NCBI GenBank assembly: GCA_945901795.1
Contig: CAMDLP010000007.1
Location: 27,347-91,346, forward strand
Direction of reading: 5' to 3'
DNA from: Akkermansia muciniphila
GTDB taxonomy: Bacteria > Verrucomicrobiota > Verrucomicrobiia > Verrucomicrobiales > Akkermansiaceae
DNA length: 64,000 nt
Part shown: piece after piece, positions 37,189 through 46,152 of the stretch
Layout: each line of letters opens with the position of its first letter
Position numbering within the stretch: the first letter of the stretch is position 1
The notes under the pieces: model-generated
What the model saw: the letters and a program-made list of their open reading frames with translations, nothing else
The model's database searches: none
Told to the model about the DNA's origin: nothing
Made by a program: the position numbers and the translations under genes

Positions 37189-39372
37189 ATGAATCTCCGA
37201 ATTTCCTTTGGCTCCGCCGCGATCGCCACGGTCCTGTGCGGCCTGGTGCTGGGAACCGGAGGCTGCCGGAAAGGCAATGGCGAGACGCAGGAAAGCGCGC
37301 GCCCGCCGGTGGTCGTGGCCAGCGAGCTGCGATCTAACGGTCTCGGCGCGCTGCCGGGGGCTGTCTATCGGAGTCAGTCCGCCTCGCCGATCCATTGGCA
37401 GCCGTGGACCCGGGAGTCGATGGAGCGGGCGAAGTCCGCCAACCGCCTGGTGTTCGGCGTGATCGCGATGCCGCAGCAACCGGGATTCCAAGGTGTTTTA
37501 AAAACGCTGGCGAACGATCCGGCGTTGGTTTACGCGATCAACCAGTATTACGTGCCGGTGCTCATCGATGGCGACGCCTCGCGGGAAGTGGGCCTGCTGA
37601 GCGCGGACCTCTGCTCGGAAATCAAACGGGGCCTGCAGTTGCCGCTGTTTGTCTGGATGACCCCCGACGGTGACCCGGTCGCGTGGATTCCTGTCAGCCA
37701 GTTCGCTCCGGAGAAAGTGTTCGATTTGTTCTATCAATCCCACTCGATGGTGACCCGGATGTGGTCGGAAGACTCGGCTTACGTCACGAAAAACAGCGCC
37801 CTGGACAACGAGAACCGCCGCAATCGGCTCGCCCAGCGCAAGAATGCCAAGGTGATGAGCGAGCAACCGGCCGTGGACGCGGTCCGCTGCCTCCGCCAGC
37901 TCGCGTCGCTTTACGACCCCTACTCCCGCAGCTTCGACGAGGCCGGCGGCCTCTTTCCGTCGGGAGCCATCGAGTTGCTTGCCTCCGCGGCGGTTCATCC
38001 GGGGCTGCCTGCCGACACGCGCAAGCGTTGTCAGGAAACGACCCAGGACATGCTCAAGGATTTGTTGCCAAGCGCGATGTTCGATCCGCTGGAAGGCGGG
38101 GTTTTCGCCTCCCGCAGCGGCAGCTCGTGGGCTCGGCCTTCGTTTTCCCGCGATTGCGGCTCGCAGGCCCGCGCGGCGTTCGCCCTGATTCAGGCCTACC
38201 GGGTGACGGGCGACGCGATGGCCTTGCAGAAGGCGCTCGGACTGATCGCCTTCGCGGAAAAAACCTACATGACTTCCGAAGGCTTGTTTGCCGTGGGAAT
38301 GGCGAGCGAATCCGATCCTGCCGCGTGGCTTTGGAGCGTGGAGGATATCCGCAAGGAACTGCGGCCGGAAGAGGCGGCGTGGTGGATCAAGGCGACCGGC
38401 ATGAAGGGCTTGGGGAATCTGCCCTCCGAGGTGGACCCGCAGCGCGAGTATTTCCGCTGCAACAGTCTGGGGATGAGCCAGTCGCTTGAGGAGATCGCCG
38501 CCGAGCAGTCGCAATCGCTTGAGGAGTTCACCCACCGCTTTGAAACTGTCAGGAAAACCCTGCTCAAAGCCCGCAACACCCGCATCGGACAACCGGTCCG
38601 TGATGAATGCCCGCATGCCGGCGCCACCCTCCGGATGGTCTCGGCCTACGCCGCGGCTTTCGGGGCCACCGGCGACGGAAAATTCCGCGAACAGGCTGTC
38701 GCCTTGCTCCATCAAGCGCGGACCGCCTTCAGCATGGGCCCCAAGCTGCGGCTCTTTTCCAAAGACGCCCCCGCTTCGATCGGCGAGGGCCGGGCTTTTC
38801 TCTACGGATTGGCGCTGCAGGCCGCGCTCGATGTCTCGGTCATCACGTCGGACGAGACATGGCTCGTCTGGTCGGAAGATCTCGCCACCACCGCCGCCGA
38901 GTTGTTCACCGGTTCCCAGTTCCTCAAGGAATGCCCGGACGACGCGAAAATCATCGATTTGCCGGTGACCGATCTGGTGATGTTGTTTGACGACTCCACG
39001 GCCGGCCTGATCTCGCTCGCCGGGTGTCGCCTCGCCGAGCGCAAGCGCCCGCTGGTGGAGAGTTTCAGCGAGCTGGCCACCCCGTTGCCGACCTACGTGG
39101 TGGACCGGCCCATCCTCCACACCGACCTTTTGCAGGCGACGCTCGCCCGCCACTTCCGGGTGACCATCGTCGCCGGCTCGGGGATTTCATCCGCGATGAA
39201 GCTCGTCACCGAGCGTTTGCCGATGCGGATGATCCAGCGTCGTGACGCCAAGTCCGCGGATGAAGTACCGGCGGACTCGGTGCTGGTCATTTTCGCGGAT
39301 GGCGAGACCCGGCTGGTTTCCACGCCGGAAGCCTTGCAACAAGCAGTCTTGCCCTCCGGCGGGAAATCGTAA
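37189..39372 (+). CDS. DUF255/YyaL-like lipoprotein, thioredoxin-type domain without CxxC
   Basis: The ATG at 37189 gives a lipoprotein signal peptide ending in GTGGC (Cys26). Residues about 65-190 match the thioredoxin-like domain of DUF255/YyaL proteins (SPIHWQPWTRESMERAKSAN). The family's CHWC motif is replaced by MPQQP at 94-98. The remaining 500 residues form a helical, six-hairpin-type domain with an insert of helices, as in YyaL. It is probably anchored on the periplasmic side. The intact redox site is missing, so a disulfide role is unlikely. It is divergent from the ParA gene, with a shared 118-bp promoter gap. Confidence 0.75.
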   Translation: MNLRISFGSAAIATVLCGLVLGTGGCRKGNGETQESARPPVVVASELRSNGLGALPGAVYRSQSASPIHWQPWTRESMERAKSANRLVFGVIAMPQQPGFQGVLKTLANDPALVYAINQYYVPVLIDGDASREVGLLSADLCSEIKRGLQLPLFVWMTPDGDPVAWIPVSQFAPEKVFDLFYQSHSMVTRMWSEDSAYVTKNSALDNENRRNRLAQRKNAKVMSEQPAVDAVRCLRQLASLYDPYSRSFDEAGGLFPSGAIELLASAAVHPGLPADTRKRCQETTQDMLKDLLPSAMFDPLEGGVFASRSGSSWARPSFSRDCGSQARAAFALIQAYRVTGDAMALQKALGLIAFAEKTYMTSEGLFAVGMASESDPAAWLWSVEDIRKELRPEEAAWWIKATGMKGLGNLPSEVDPQREYFRCNSLGMSQSLEEIAAEQSQSLEEFTHRFETVRKTLLKARNTRIGQPVRDECPHAGATLRMVSAYAAAFGATGDGKFREQAVALLHQARTAFSMGPKLRLFSKDAPASIGEGRAFLYGLALQAALDVSVITSDETWLVWSEDLATTAAELFTGSQFLKECPDDAKIIDLPVTDLVMLFDDSTAGLISLAGCRLAERKRPLVESFSELATPLPTYVVDRPILHTDLLQATLARHFRVTIVAGSGISSAMKLVTERLPMRMIQRRDAKSADEVPADSVLVIFADGETRLVSTPEALQQAVLPSGGKS

Positions 39373-39410
39373 ATTCTCGCCCGGGCCTACCACCCGGGCA
39401 CCAGCCATTC

Positions 39411-39887
39411 ATGAAAAATAAACCCGCGCTTGGCGCACTTTGTTTACTGGCGGCCACCCTTCCCTGTGTGGCTGATACATTCCTTTTGAAAGACGGCACC
39501 ACCCTCAACGGCGCGATTGTCAGTGAGGCGGGGGATTCCTACATTCTCGAGGTCCAGGTCACCAAGTCCATCAAGGAGGAAGACACCTTGATCGAGGCCC
39601 GCTACAAGGCGGAGAAGGATGCCAAGCAAAACTGGGTCACTATCAGCCCCTTTCACAAGCCATCCTTGGAAGACACCGTGAAACTCTGCGAACAGGAGCT
39701 CGTCCGGTTGGGCGCCGTGCAGACCGTTCTCGGAGTCGATGGAGGAAAAGCCTACCGCGACGCATGGACTGCGGTTCAAGGTGGCAATGCCGCCGCAGCC
39801 GCCTCCGCCCTGGCCGCCGCTAAAACCGCCGCAGTGCCCGCCCGCTATCTCGCGCCGCTCGAGGCCGCCGCCAAGAACATCAAATAA
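39411..39887 (+). CDS. Secreted protein of unknown function
   Basis: A 158-residue protein with a clear Sec signal peptide cut after about residue 21 (PCVADTF). The mature N-terminus DTFLLKDGTTLNGAIVSE resembles the short beta-domain seen at the start of many verrucomicrobial secreted proteins. The rest is helical and ends with an Ala-rich region (about residues 125-155). It lies 38 bp after the DUF255-like gene. I do not recognise a function. Confidence 0.75.
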   Translation: MKNKPALGALCLLAATLPCVADTFLLKDGTTLNGAIVSEAGDSYILEVQVTKSIKEEDTLIEARYKAEKDAKQNWVTISPFHKPSLEDTVKLCEQELVRLGAVQTVLGVDGGKAYRDAWTAVQGGNAAAAASALAAAKTAAVPARYLAPLEAAAKNIK

Positions 39888-39900
39888 TTTCCACGCTCCC

Positions 39901-40494
39901 ATGTCCGCAACCCGCACCGCCAGCCGCAGCCGCAAGACCGCAGAGACTTCCATCGAACTGTCGATCGACATCGACGGCTCGGGAGTTTCCCACATCGATA
40001 CCGGCGTCCCGTTTTTCAATCACATGCTCACGTTGTTTTCCAAACACGGACTGTTTGATCTCAACGTAAAAACCGTCGGCGACATCGAGGTGGACTATCA
40101 TCACACCATCGAGGACACCGGCATCGTCATCGGAGATTGCCTGCGCGAGGCGCTCGGCACCAAGGAAGGCATCCGCCGCTACGGTTGTTGTTATTTGCCG
40201 ATGGATGAAACGCTGGCCCGCGTCGTCGTCGATCTGAGCAACCGCCCGCACCTGGAGTTCCGCGCGCCTGCAGGGATGCCTTCCGCGCCGAACATGCCGT
40301 TCACGCTGGTCGAGGAATTCTGCCGCGCCGTCGCCTCTAACTTGCGGGCGAATATCCACGTCGAGGTGCTATACGGCCGCGACGGCCACCACATCGCCGA
40401 GGCGGTTTTCAAAGGACTCGCCCGCGCCCTCCGCGACGCCTGCGAGCGCGATTCGCGGGTGAAAGGCATTCCCAGCACCAAGGACGCGTTGTGA
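39901..40494 (+). CDS. hisB: Imidazoleglycerol-phosphate dehydratase
   Basis: HisB dehydrates imidazole-glycerol phosphate in histidine synthesis. The metal-binding His/Glu clusters are present in HIDTGVPFFNHML, DIEVDYHHTIEDTGI and HIEVLYGRDGHHIAEAVFK-like segments. At 197 residues it is the monofunctional type without the phosphatase domain. The start at 39901 matches the family; the open frame from 39739 overlaps the upstream gene. Its stop overlaps the GTG of hisH. Confidence 0.95.
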   Translation: MSATRTASRSRKTAETSIELSIDIDGSGVSHIDTGVPFFNHMLTLFSKHGLFDLNVKTVGDIEVDYHHTIEDTGIVIGDCLREALGTKEGIRRYGCCYLPMDETLARVVVDLSNRPHLEFRAPAGMPSAPNMPFTLVEEFCRAVASNLRANIHVEVLYGRDGHHIAEAVFKGLARALRDACERDSRVKGIPSTKDAL

Positions 40495-41105
40495 AAGTCG
40501 GCATCATCGATTACGGCGGCGGCAACCTGCGCAGCGTCGCCAACGCCCTGCGCTCGCTCGGCGAAGAGCCGGTCATCATCGCCAGCCCGGCGGACGTCGG
40601 AGATAGCACCCACTTGCTGCTGCCGGGGCAGGGCGCCTTCGGCGACACCATGGCCCGGCTTGAAGAACGCGGGCTCGCCGCTTTCCTCAAGGACTGGCTC
40701 GCCGCGGACCGTCCCTACTTCGGGATCTGCGTCGGCTATCAGATTCTTTTCGACGTCAGCGAGGAAGCCCCGGAAACAGCCGGCCTTGGCATCGTCCCCG
40801 GCACGGTCCGCCGCTTTCAGGACGAGCCCGGCCTGAAAATCCCGCACATGGGCTGGAATTCGGCCGACGCCACCCGCGGCGATACCCGTGTCTGGCAGGG
40901 ACTCGGCGCGGATCCCTATTTCTACTACATCCACTCGTATTTCCCCGAGCCGCTCGACCCCGCTTCCGTGGTGGCGGAAACGACCCACGGCACCCAGCTT
41001 TTTGCCGGTGCCGTCGAGCGCGGAAACCTGTTCGCCTGCCAGTTCCACCCGGAAAAAAGCCAGGAAGCCGGCCTCCGCCTGATCCGGAATTTCCTCGGGC
41101 TGTGA
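40491..41105 (+). CDS. hisH: Imidazole glycerol phosphate synthase, glutamine amidotransferase subunit
   Basis: HisH releases ammonia from glutamine for HisF. It has the class I amidotransferase layout: IIDYGGGNLRSVANAL at the N-terminus, nucleophile Cys80 in FGICVGYQ, and the His/Glu pair in CQFHPEKSQ. Length is 204 residues. The GTG start overlaps the hisB stop (GTGA). hisF and hisA are not in the window. Confidence 0.95.
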   Translation: MKVGIIDYGGGNLRSVANALRSLGEEPVIIASPADVGDSTHLLLPGQGAFGDTMARLEERGLAAFLKDWLAADRPYFGICVGYQILFDVSEEAPETAGLGIVPGTVRRFQDEPGLKIPHMGWNSADATRGDTRVWQGLGADPYFYYIHSYFPEPLDPASVVAETTHGTQLFAGAVERGNLFACQFHPEKSQEAGLRLIRNFLGL

Positions 41106-41169
41106 AGGAGAGAGACGTTCCTTGTTCGCAAGTATTCCCTCCGGGCTTGCCCTGCGGATTTTCCCCGCC

Positions 41170-42684
41170 ATGCTTCGCCGCCTTGTGAGTTCCATTCCGG
41201 TCGAACCATCGTTGGAAGCCTTCGCCGAGCTGGCGAAACGGGGCAATGTCGTGCCCGTTTACACCCAGCTCGCCGCGGACTTTGAGACCCCGTTGTCCGC
41301 CTATTTAAAATTGCGGGATAATCGCCATTCGTTTCTCCTGGAGAGCGCGGAGAGCACGGAGAAGGGCGGCCGATGGTCCATCGTCGGCAGTGGACCGCGG
41401 TTGGTTTTCGAGGCCCGGGAAAAGGAAATCACCATCCGCGACGGCTCGAAAATCCGGAGTTACACGGCGGAGGACGACGTTTTGGCCGCCTTGGAGCGGG
41501 AAATGGCCCCTTACCAACCGGTGACCCACGGCGCGTTGCCGCAGTTTTCCGGCGGCATGGTTGGCTATCTTTCTTACGACGCGGTGCGGCAGTTCGAGCC
41601 GACGCTGGGCCCGCCGCCGCCGGACGTGCTCGGGATTCCCGATGCCATGTTCATGCTGGCCGACACCCTGCTGGTCTTCGACCACCGCTTGCGCCGGTTG
41701 CAGGTGATCGCGAACGCGTTTATCGATGAATTCGCCACGCCGAAAGAAGCCTACGCCGCCGCCCGCGGCCGGATCGCCGCGATGGTGGAAATCCTCAACC
41801 GCCCGCTGCATGTCGAGGCGCTCAACGGACTGGTGCAAGTCGAGCCGGTCGAGGCGCGCAGCAACACGACGCAGGAGGAATTCGAAACCATGGTGCGCGA
41901 GGGCAAGGAGTTCATCGCCGCCGGGGATATTTTCCAATTCGTGCCGAGCCAGCGCTTTGAAACCGACTTCGACCGCCCGGCGGTGGATCTCTATCGGGCG
42001 CTGCGGTTAGTGAATCCGTCGCCCTACATGTTCATCCTGGAACTGGGAGATTTCGCGCTGGTCGGCAGCTCGCCAGAAGTGCATGTGCGCTCGATCCAGG
42101 GCCGCATCGACATCCGGCCCATCGCCGGCACCCGCTGGAGAGGGAAGACCCCGGAGGAGGATGACGCGCTCGCCGCCGAACTTCTGGCAGATCCGAAGGA
42201 GCGTGCCGAGCACCTGATGTTGGTCGATCTCGCCCGCAACGACGTGGGCCGCATCGCCAAGCACGGCAAGGTCAGCGTGGATGATTTCATGATCGTCGAG
42301 CGCTACAGCCACGTCATGCACATCGTCTCGAACGTCTCCGGCGAGCTTGATCCGTCGCACAGCGCCTACGACGTGCTGAGAGCGACTTTTCCCGCAGGCA
42401 CCGTCAGCGGCGCGCCCAAGATCCGGGCGATGCAGATCATCAATTCACTGGAGAAAAACAAACGCTGCGCCTATGCCGGAGCGGTCGGTTATTTCGGCTT
42501 CGATGGCTCGCACGACTCCTGCATCACGCTCCGTACCTGTCTTCTCAAAGGCGGCAAAGTCTACGTCCAGGCCGGTGCCGGTGTCGTCGCGGATTCCAAC
42601 CCGACCTACGAATACGAGGAAACCGTCAACAAGGCCAAAGGCATGCTCCGCGCCATCGCCCTCGCCAAGACGATGGGTGCCTGA
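41170..42684 (+). CDS. trpE: Anthranilate synthase component I
   Basis: TrpE makes anthranilate from chorismate. The feedback (tryptophan-binding) motif LLESAE is at residues 56-61. The chorismate-binding C-terminal domain contains IRPIAGTRWRGKTPEED, LVDLARNDVGRIA, GTVSGAPKIRAM and the final YEETVNKAKGML. Length is 504 residues from the ATG at 41170; an upstream TTG at 41122 is less likely. trpG follows after 19 bp. Confidence 0.95.
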   Translation: MLRRLVSSIPVEPSLEAFAELAKRGNVVPVYTQLAADFETPLSAYLKLRDNRHSFLLESAESTEKGGRWSIVGSGPRLVFEAREKEITIRDGSKIRSYTAEDDVLAALEREMAPYQPVTHGALPQFSGGMVGYLSYDAVRQFEPTLGPPPPDVLGIPDAMFMLADTLLVFDHRLRRLQVIANAFIDEFATPKEAYAAARGRIAAMVEILNRPLHVEALNGLVQVEPVEARSNTTQEEFETMVREGKEFIAAGDIFQFVPSQRFETDFDRPAVDLYRALRLVNPSPYMFILELGDFALVGSSPEVHVRSIQGRIDIRPIAGTRWRGKTPEEDDALAAELLADPKERAEHLMLVDLARNDVGRIAKHGKVSVDDFMIVERYSHVMHIVSNVSGELDPSHSAYDVLRATFPAGTVSGAPKIRAMQIINSLEKNKRCAYAGAVGYFGFDGSHDSCITLRTCLLKGGKVYVQAGAGVVADSNPTYEYEETVNKAKGMLRAIALAKTMGA

Positions 42685-42703
42685 AAACTAACATTCCTCT
42701 CCG

Positions 42704-43267
42704 ATGCTCCTCATTCTCGATAACTACGATTCCTTCACCTACAACCTCGTCCAATACTTCGGCGAGCTCGGCGCGGAGATGAAAATTTTTCGCAACGACG
42801 TGCTCACGGTGGAGGACGTCAAGGCGCTCAAGCCCGAGCGCATCTGCATCTCTCCCGGACCCTGCACGCCCACCGAAGCGGGGATTTCCTGCGAGCTGAT
42901 CAAGGAGTTAGGCGCGACGATTCCGATCCTCGGCGTCTGCCTCGGCCATCAATCGATTGGCCAGGTTTACGGCGGCGACGTCGTCCGCGCGGATCGCTTG
43001 ATGCACGGCAAGACCTCGCCGATCCATCACTCCGGCAAGAGCGTTTTCGGCGGAATGCCGAGTCCGTTCGAAGCCACCCGCTATCACTCGCTCATCGTGA
43101 AACGCGAGACACTACCCGATTGTTTGGAGATCACCGCCTGGACCGAGGAAGGCGAGATCATGGGGCTAATGCACAAGGAGCATCCCGTCCACGGCGTCCA
43201 GTTCCACCCGGAGTCGATTCTCACGCAGGACGGGAAGCGCCTGCTCGAGAACTTTTTGAAACTGTGA
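42704..43267 (+). CDS. trpG: Anthranilate synthase component II (glutamine amidotransferase)
   Basis: Supplies ammonia to TrpE. The start motif [13 protein letters not shown], the [12 protein letters not shown] oxyanion region, nucleophile Cys79 in LGVCLGHQ, and [11 protein letters not shown] are all present. Length is 187 residues. It could also serve aminodeoxychorismate synthase (PabA), as dual-use TrpG proteins are common; adjacency to trpE favours tryptophan. Confidence 0.95.
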   Translation: MLLILDNYDSFTYNLVQYFGELGAEMKIFRNDVLTVEDVKALKPERICISPGPCTPTEAGISCELIKELGATIPILGVCLGHQSIGQVYGGDVVRADRLMHGKTSPIHHSGKSVFGGMPSPFEATRYHSLIVKRETLPDCLEITAWTEEGEIMGLMHKEHPVHGVQFHPESILTQDGKRLLENFLKL

Positions 43268-43276
43268 GATTTCCAT

Positions 43277-43431
43277 CCGGTAGGGCGCGACCCGGCCCGG
43301 TCCGCCCTGACTCCCCGCGAGGGCGAAAAAGCCGATGCTTAGCGCCTTGTGTTCTTCATCCCCGAGCGCCGCGCAAGCACACCGTCATGCGGCGGACAAA
43401 TGGGCGGACCGAGTCGGATCCGTCCTACCGG
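43277..43431. repeat. Inverted pair of about 30-bp palindrome-rich repeats behind trpG
   Basis: The left arm (43277-43307) begins CCGGTAGGGCG and ends CGGTCCGCCC; the right arm (43402-43431) is its reverse complement with a few changes (GGGCGGACCG ... CCTACCGG). About 95 bases lie between them. The gap between the convergent genes trpG and gluQ holds nothing else recognisable. The layout (two repeats facing each other) resembles a REPIN. Confidence 0.65.
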
Positions 43432-43490
43432 GCGGACGCATAGACCGTCGATGATTTGCGCAAAGTCGGGACGATGGGAGGCGGGAAAGA

Positions 43491-44375
43491 TCAGGTCGCG
43501 GGTGGCGAGTCAGCGGGAGGAGTGGGATACGAACGAAGAGTTTCGTCGGTCATGGCCAGCACTTCGACGGCGGACAGACCGCGGTCCCGCAGCGCGGCGA
43601 CGGAGAGGGAGTCGTTTCGTTTGGCCAGGCGTTTGCCGGCCTCGTCGAGCATCAGCAGGTGGTGGAGATAGAGCGGCGCGGGAAACCCGAGTAGGACTTG
43701 CAGCAGGCAGTGGACGTGGGTCGATGATAATAAATCCTCGCCGCGGGTGACGTGGGTGATTTCCTGGAAGGCGTCGTCCACGACGACGGCGAGATGATAG
43801 GCGGTGCCGATGTCCTTGCGGGCGAGGACGACGTCGCCTAGCAAGTCCGGGTCCACGGAAATCTCCCCGAAGCGCAGGTCGCGGAAGGTGAGGGGACCGG
43901 TGAGTTCCGCCGCCTTGCGCGAGTCGAGGCGCCAGGCGTAAGGCATGCCCGAGCCGAGTTTCGTTTGCCGTTCAGCGGCGGTTAGCTTGTGGCAGGTGCC
44001 GGGGTAGGCGGGGGCTTCCGGGCCTTGCGGGGCGGCTCCCATGCGCGCCCATTCGTCCTGGATCTCGCGGCGAGTGCAGAAGCAGGGATAGACGAGGCCG
44101 CGCTCTCGCAGCGATTCGAGCGCGGCGTCGTAGGCCGCGTTCCGCGAGCTTTGGCGGAGCGCGTCGCCGTTCCATTTCAAGCCGAGCCATTCGAGGTCCT
44201 CCTCGATCCCTTGATAGAACTCCTCGCGCACGCGGGGGGCGTCGATGTCTTCATGGCGCAGTAGGAAAGCTCCGCCGGCATCGCGCGCCATGGCAAAGGC
44301 GACCCGCGCCGCGAGCACGTGGCCGAGGTGCAGCCGTCCCGTGGGGCTGGGAGCGAATCGCGTGCGGACGATCAT
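43491..44375 (-). CDS. gluQ: Glutamyl-Q tRNA(Asp) synthetase
   Basis: GluQ, a GluRS paralogue without the anticodon domain, glutamylates queuosine in tRNA-Asp. It has the class I signature FAPSPTGRLHLGHV, the zinc site CFC followed by a distant Cys (YPGTC), the FRHEDIDAPR-like acceptor segment (LLRHEDIDAPR) and a KMSKS-like KRLAKRN. Length is 294 residues from the ATG at 44375. The frame extends upstream to 44432, but the HIGH-type motif sits at the proper distance from 44375. Confidence 0.9.
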   Translation of the reverse strand: MIVRTRFAPSPTGRLHLGHVLAARVAFAMARDAGGAFLLRHEDIDAPRVREEFYQGIEEDLEWLGLKWNGDALRQSSRNAAYDAALESLRERGLVYPCFCTRREIQDEWARMGAAPQGPEAPAYPGTCHKLTAAERQTKLGSGMPYAWRLDSRKAAELTGPLTFRDLRFGEISVDPDLLGDVVLARKDIGTAYHLAVVVDDAFQEITHVTRGEDLLSSTHVHCLLQVLLGFPAPLYLHHLLMLDEAGKRLAKRNDSLSVAALRDRGLSAVEVLAMTDETLRSYPTPPADSPPAT

Positions 44376-44432
44376 CGCGGACTGTTTCGCACCGGCGGAA
44401 TCGAAGCGCAAGAACAAGCCCCGCGGCGTCAT

Positions 44433-44691
44433 TCATTCGTCGCCGAGATCCCTTTTGAAAAACCTCCGGGCGTGCCAAAGCGTCCAAAGCGCGGCCCCGA
44501 TCGCCCACGACCACTCGGCTGCCCGCGATCAGGCAAAGCAGTCCGAAACCACTGACGAATAACAGGTGGTCGAGCGCGATGTGGTGAGGGTTTTCGAAGA
44601 TCCTTCGGACCGCGTGATGTGTCCGTTCGGTCCTAACTGGTGCGGTCGCGGACCGCATTGCCCGTTGCACGATACGTTTCTTGAAATGCAT
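44433..44691 (-). pseudogene. Small membrane protein gene broken by a one-base frameshift
   Basis: From the ATG at 44691 about 60 codons read as a basic N-terminus plus a transmembrane helix (DHLLFVSGFGLLCLIAG). At about 44518-44524 the sensible frame changes by one base, and the new frame continues AAEWSWAIGAALWTLW, then RRFFKRDLGDE and a stop at 44433. Removing one base would give an intact two-helix protein of about 85 residues. The original frame runs on into the antisense/sense overlap with gluQ, which is unlikely. Family unknown; it could be a recent mutation or a sequence error. Confidence 0.5.
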
Positions 44692-44751
44692 CAGAAGGCT
44701 CTCGATGGCCTGCAGGAAGAGACGTTCGCCCAGTTCGTCGGATAGGCCGGG

Positions 44752-46152
44752 CTATTTGCCGCTCCAGCCGCCGCCGAGGGCTTTGGCAAGGGCGGCGAGG
44801 GTGATGCGTTGGTTGGCTTCAAGCTGGCTGAGGACGAGCTGGACCCGGAGTAAGTCGCGCTCGGCATCGACCACTTCGAAGTAGCTGGTTAGGCCTTTGT
44901 CATAGCGTTCCTGCGAGAGCCGCCGGGTTTCCTGAGAGCTATCGAGCGCGAGTTGCAGCGCGTTGCGGGATTTCGCGAGTCCCTTGAGATCGACGAGCGC
45001 GTCCTCCACCTCGCGGATGGCGATAAGCAAGGTCTGGCGGTATTTCGCCAGTGCTTCGTCGTAGCGGCTGCGGGCGGCCTGATAGTTCGCCTTGTTGGCG
45101 CCGCCGTCGAGGAGCGGCGCGGCGACTCCGGCGCCGAGCGAGAGCACCCGGTTTTCCCAGTCGAGGAAGCGCTTGATGTCGATGGACTCGAAGCCGCCAC
45201 CGGCGCTGAGGCTGAAGTTCGGATAGAACGCGGCTTCGGCCACGCCGATGCGGGCGTTGGCGGCGCGGAGTTCCTGGATGGCGGCGCGGACGTCGGGGCG
45301 GCGGTTGAGGACCTCGGCGGGAAGCCCGGCGCGGATGTCGGGCAGTGAGCTGGTGGATGAGCGGCGGGCGACGGAGAAACCGGAGGGAGCCGCGCCGCAG
45401 AGCACGGCGAGGGCGTGTTCCGCGGAGCCGCGCTGGCGCTGGACGATGGCGAGGTCGTTGTCGGCGAGTTCCACCTCGGTGCGCGCGCGGCTGGAGGCGA
45501 GGCCGTCGGTCAGGCCGGCGTTCAATTTGGAAGTTTGGATTTCAAGCGCTTCCTTGCGGCTTTTCAGGGTGTCTTGCAGCACGGCGTCCTGGGCGTCGAG
45601 GCCGCGGAGCAGGAAATACTGGCGGGCGACTTCGGTGGCGACGCCGAGGCGCTGGGAGTCTAGCAGCGCCTCGCTCGCGGCGGCCTCGGCGGACGAGGCT
45701 TCGAGGGCGCGCTTGTTGCGGCCCCAGAGATCGGGGTCGTAGGCGAGGTCGAAGGTGCTGCGGTAGTTCTGGGATTCCAGCGCGATGTCGGCACCGGGCG
45801 GGAGGTTGCCGCGCAGGGCGTCGGCGGAGCTGCGGGAGATCCCGGCGCGGCCGGAAAGATCGAGGGTGGGGAAAAGTTTCGCCCGGTCCACGCCGACGAG
45901 CGCGCGCGAGGTATCGACGCGGGCCTTGGCGGCGGCGAGGTCGTTGTTGGCGGCGAGCGCGCGATCGACGAGCCGGGTGAGTTCGCGGTCGTTGAAAAGC
46001 CGCCACCAGTTGTCAGGCAGGCGGGTGGCGGCGGTGGATTTGGATTCCTTCCATTTCGAGCCGCCGGACATTCCGGGGAGTTGGAAATCCGGTCCCACGG
46101 TGCAGGCCCCGAGGAGCAACGCGGCGGGTAGAATGAGCGCGGGAAATTTCAT
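44752..46152 (-). CDS. NodT/TolC-type outer-membrane efflux lipoprotein
   Basis: A signal peptide with lipobox LLGAC (Cys17) is followed by two homologous OEP domains with long amphipathic helices (LTRLVDRALAANNDLAAAKARV and RRPDVRAAIQELRAANARIGVAEAAFYPNFSLS). This is the pattern of lipid-anchored RND/ABC outer-membrane channels. Length is 466 residues. Its start overlaps the stop of the adaptor gene by 4 nt (ATGA). It forms the exit duct of the export system encoded upstream. Confidence 0.92.
   Translation of the reverse strand: MKFPALILPAALLLGACTVGPDFQLPGMSGGSKWKESKSTAATRLPDNWWRLFNDRELTRLVDRALAANNDLAAAKARVDTSRALVGVDRAKLFPTLDLSGRAGISRSSADALRGNLPPGADIALESQNYRSTFDLAYDPDLWGRNKRALEASSAEAAASEALLDSQRLGVATEVARQYFLLRGLDAQDAVLQDTLKSRKEALEIQTSKLNAGLTDGLASSRARTEVELADNDLAIVQRQRGSAEHALAVLCGAAPSGFSVARRSSTSSLPDIRAGLPAEVLNRRPDVRAAIQELRAANARIGVAEAAFYPNFSLSAGGGFESIDIKRFLDWENRVLSLGAGVAAPLLDGGANKANYQAARSRYDEALAKYRQTLLIAIREVEDALVDLKGLAKSRNALQLALDSSQETRRLSQERYDKGLTSYFEVVDAERDLLRVQLVLSQLEANQRITLAALAKALGGGWSGK

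Noticed and set aside
37498..39153. 551-codon minus-strand frame opposite the DUF255-like gene
   Set aside because: Antisense shadow rich in R/G/E; the plus-strand frame has a signal peptide and family similarity.
41106..41169. Tryptophan attenuator before trpE
   Set aside because: No short Trp-rich leader frame or alternative hairpins could be seen in the 64-bp gap.
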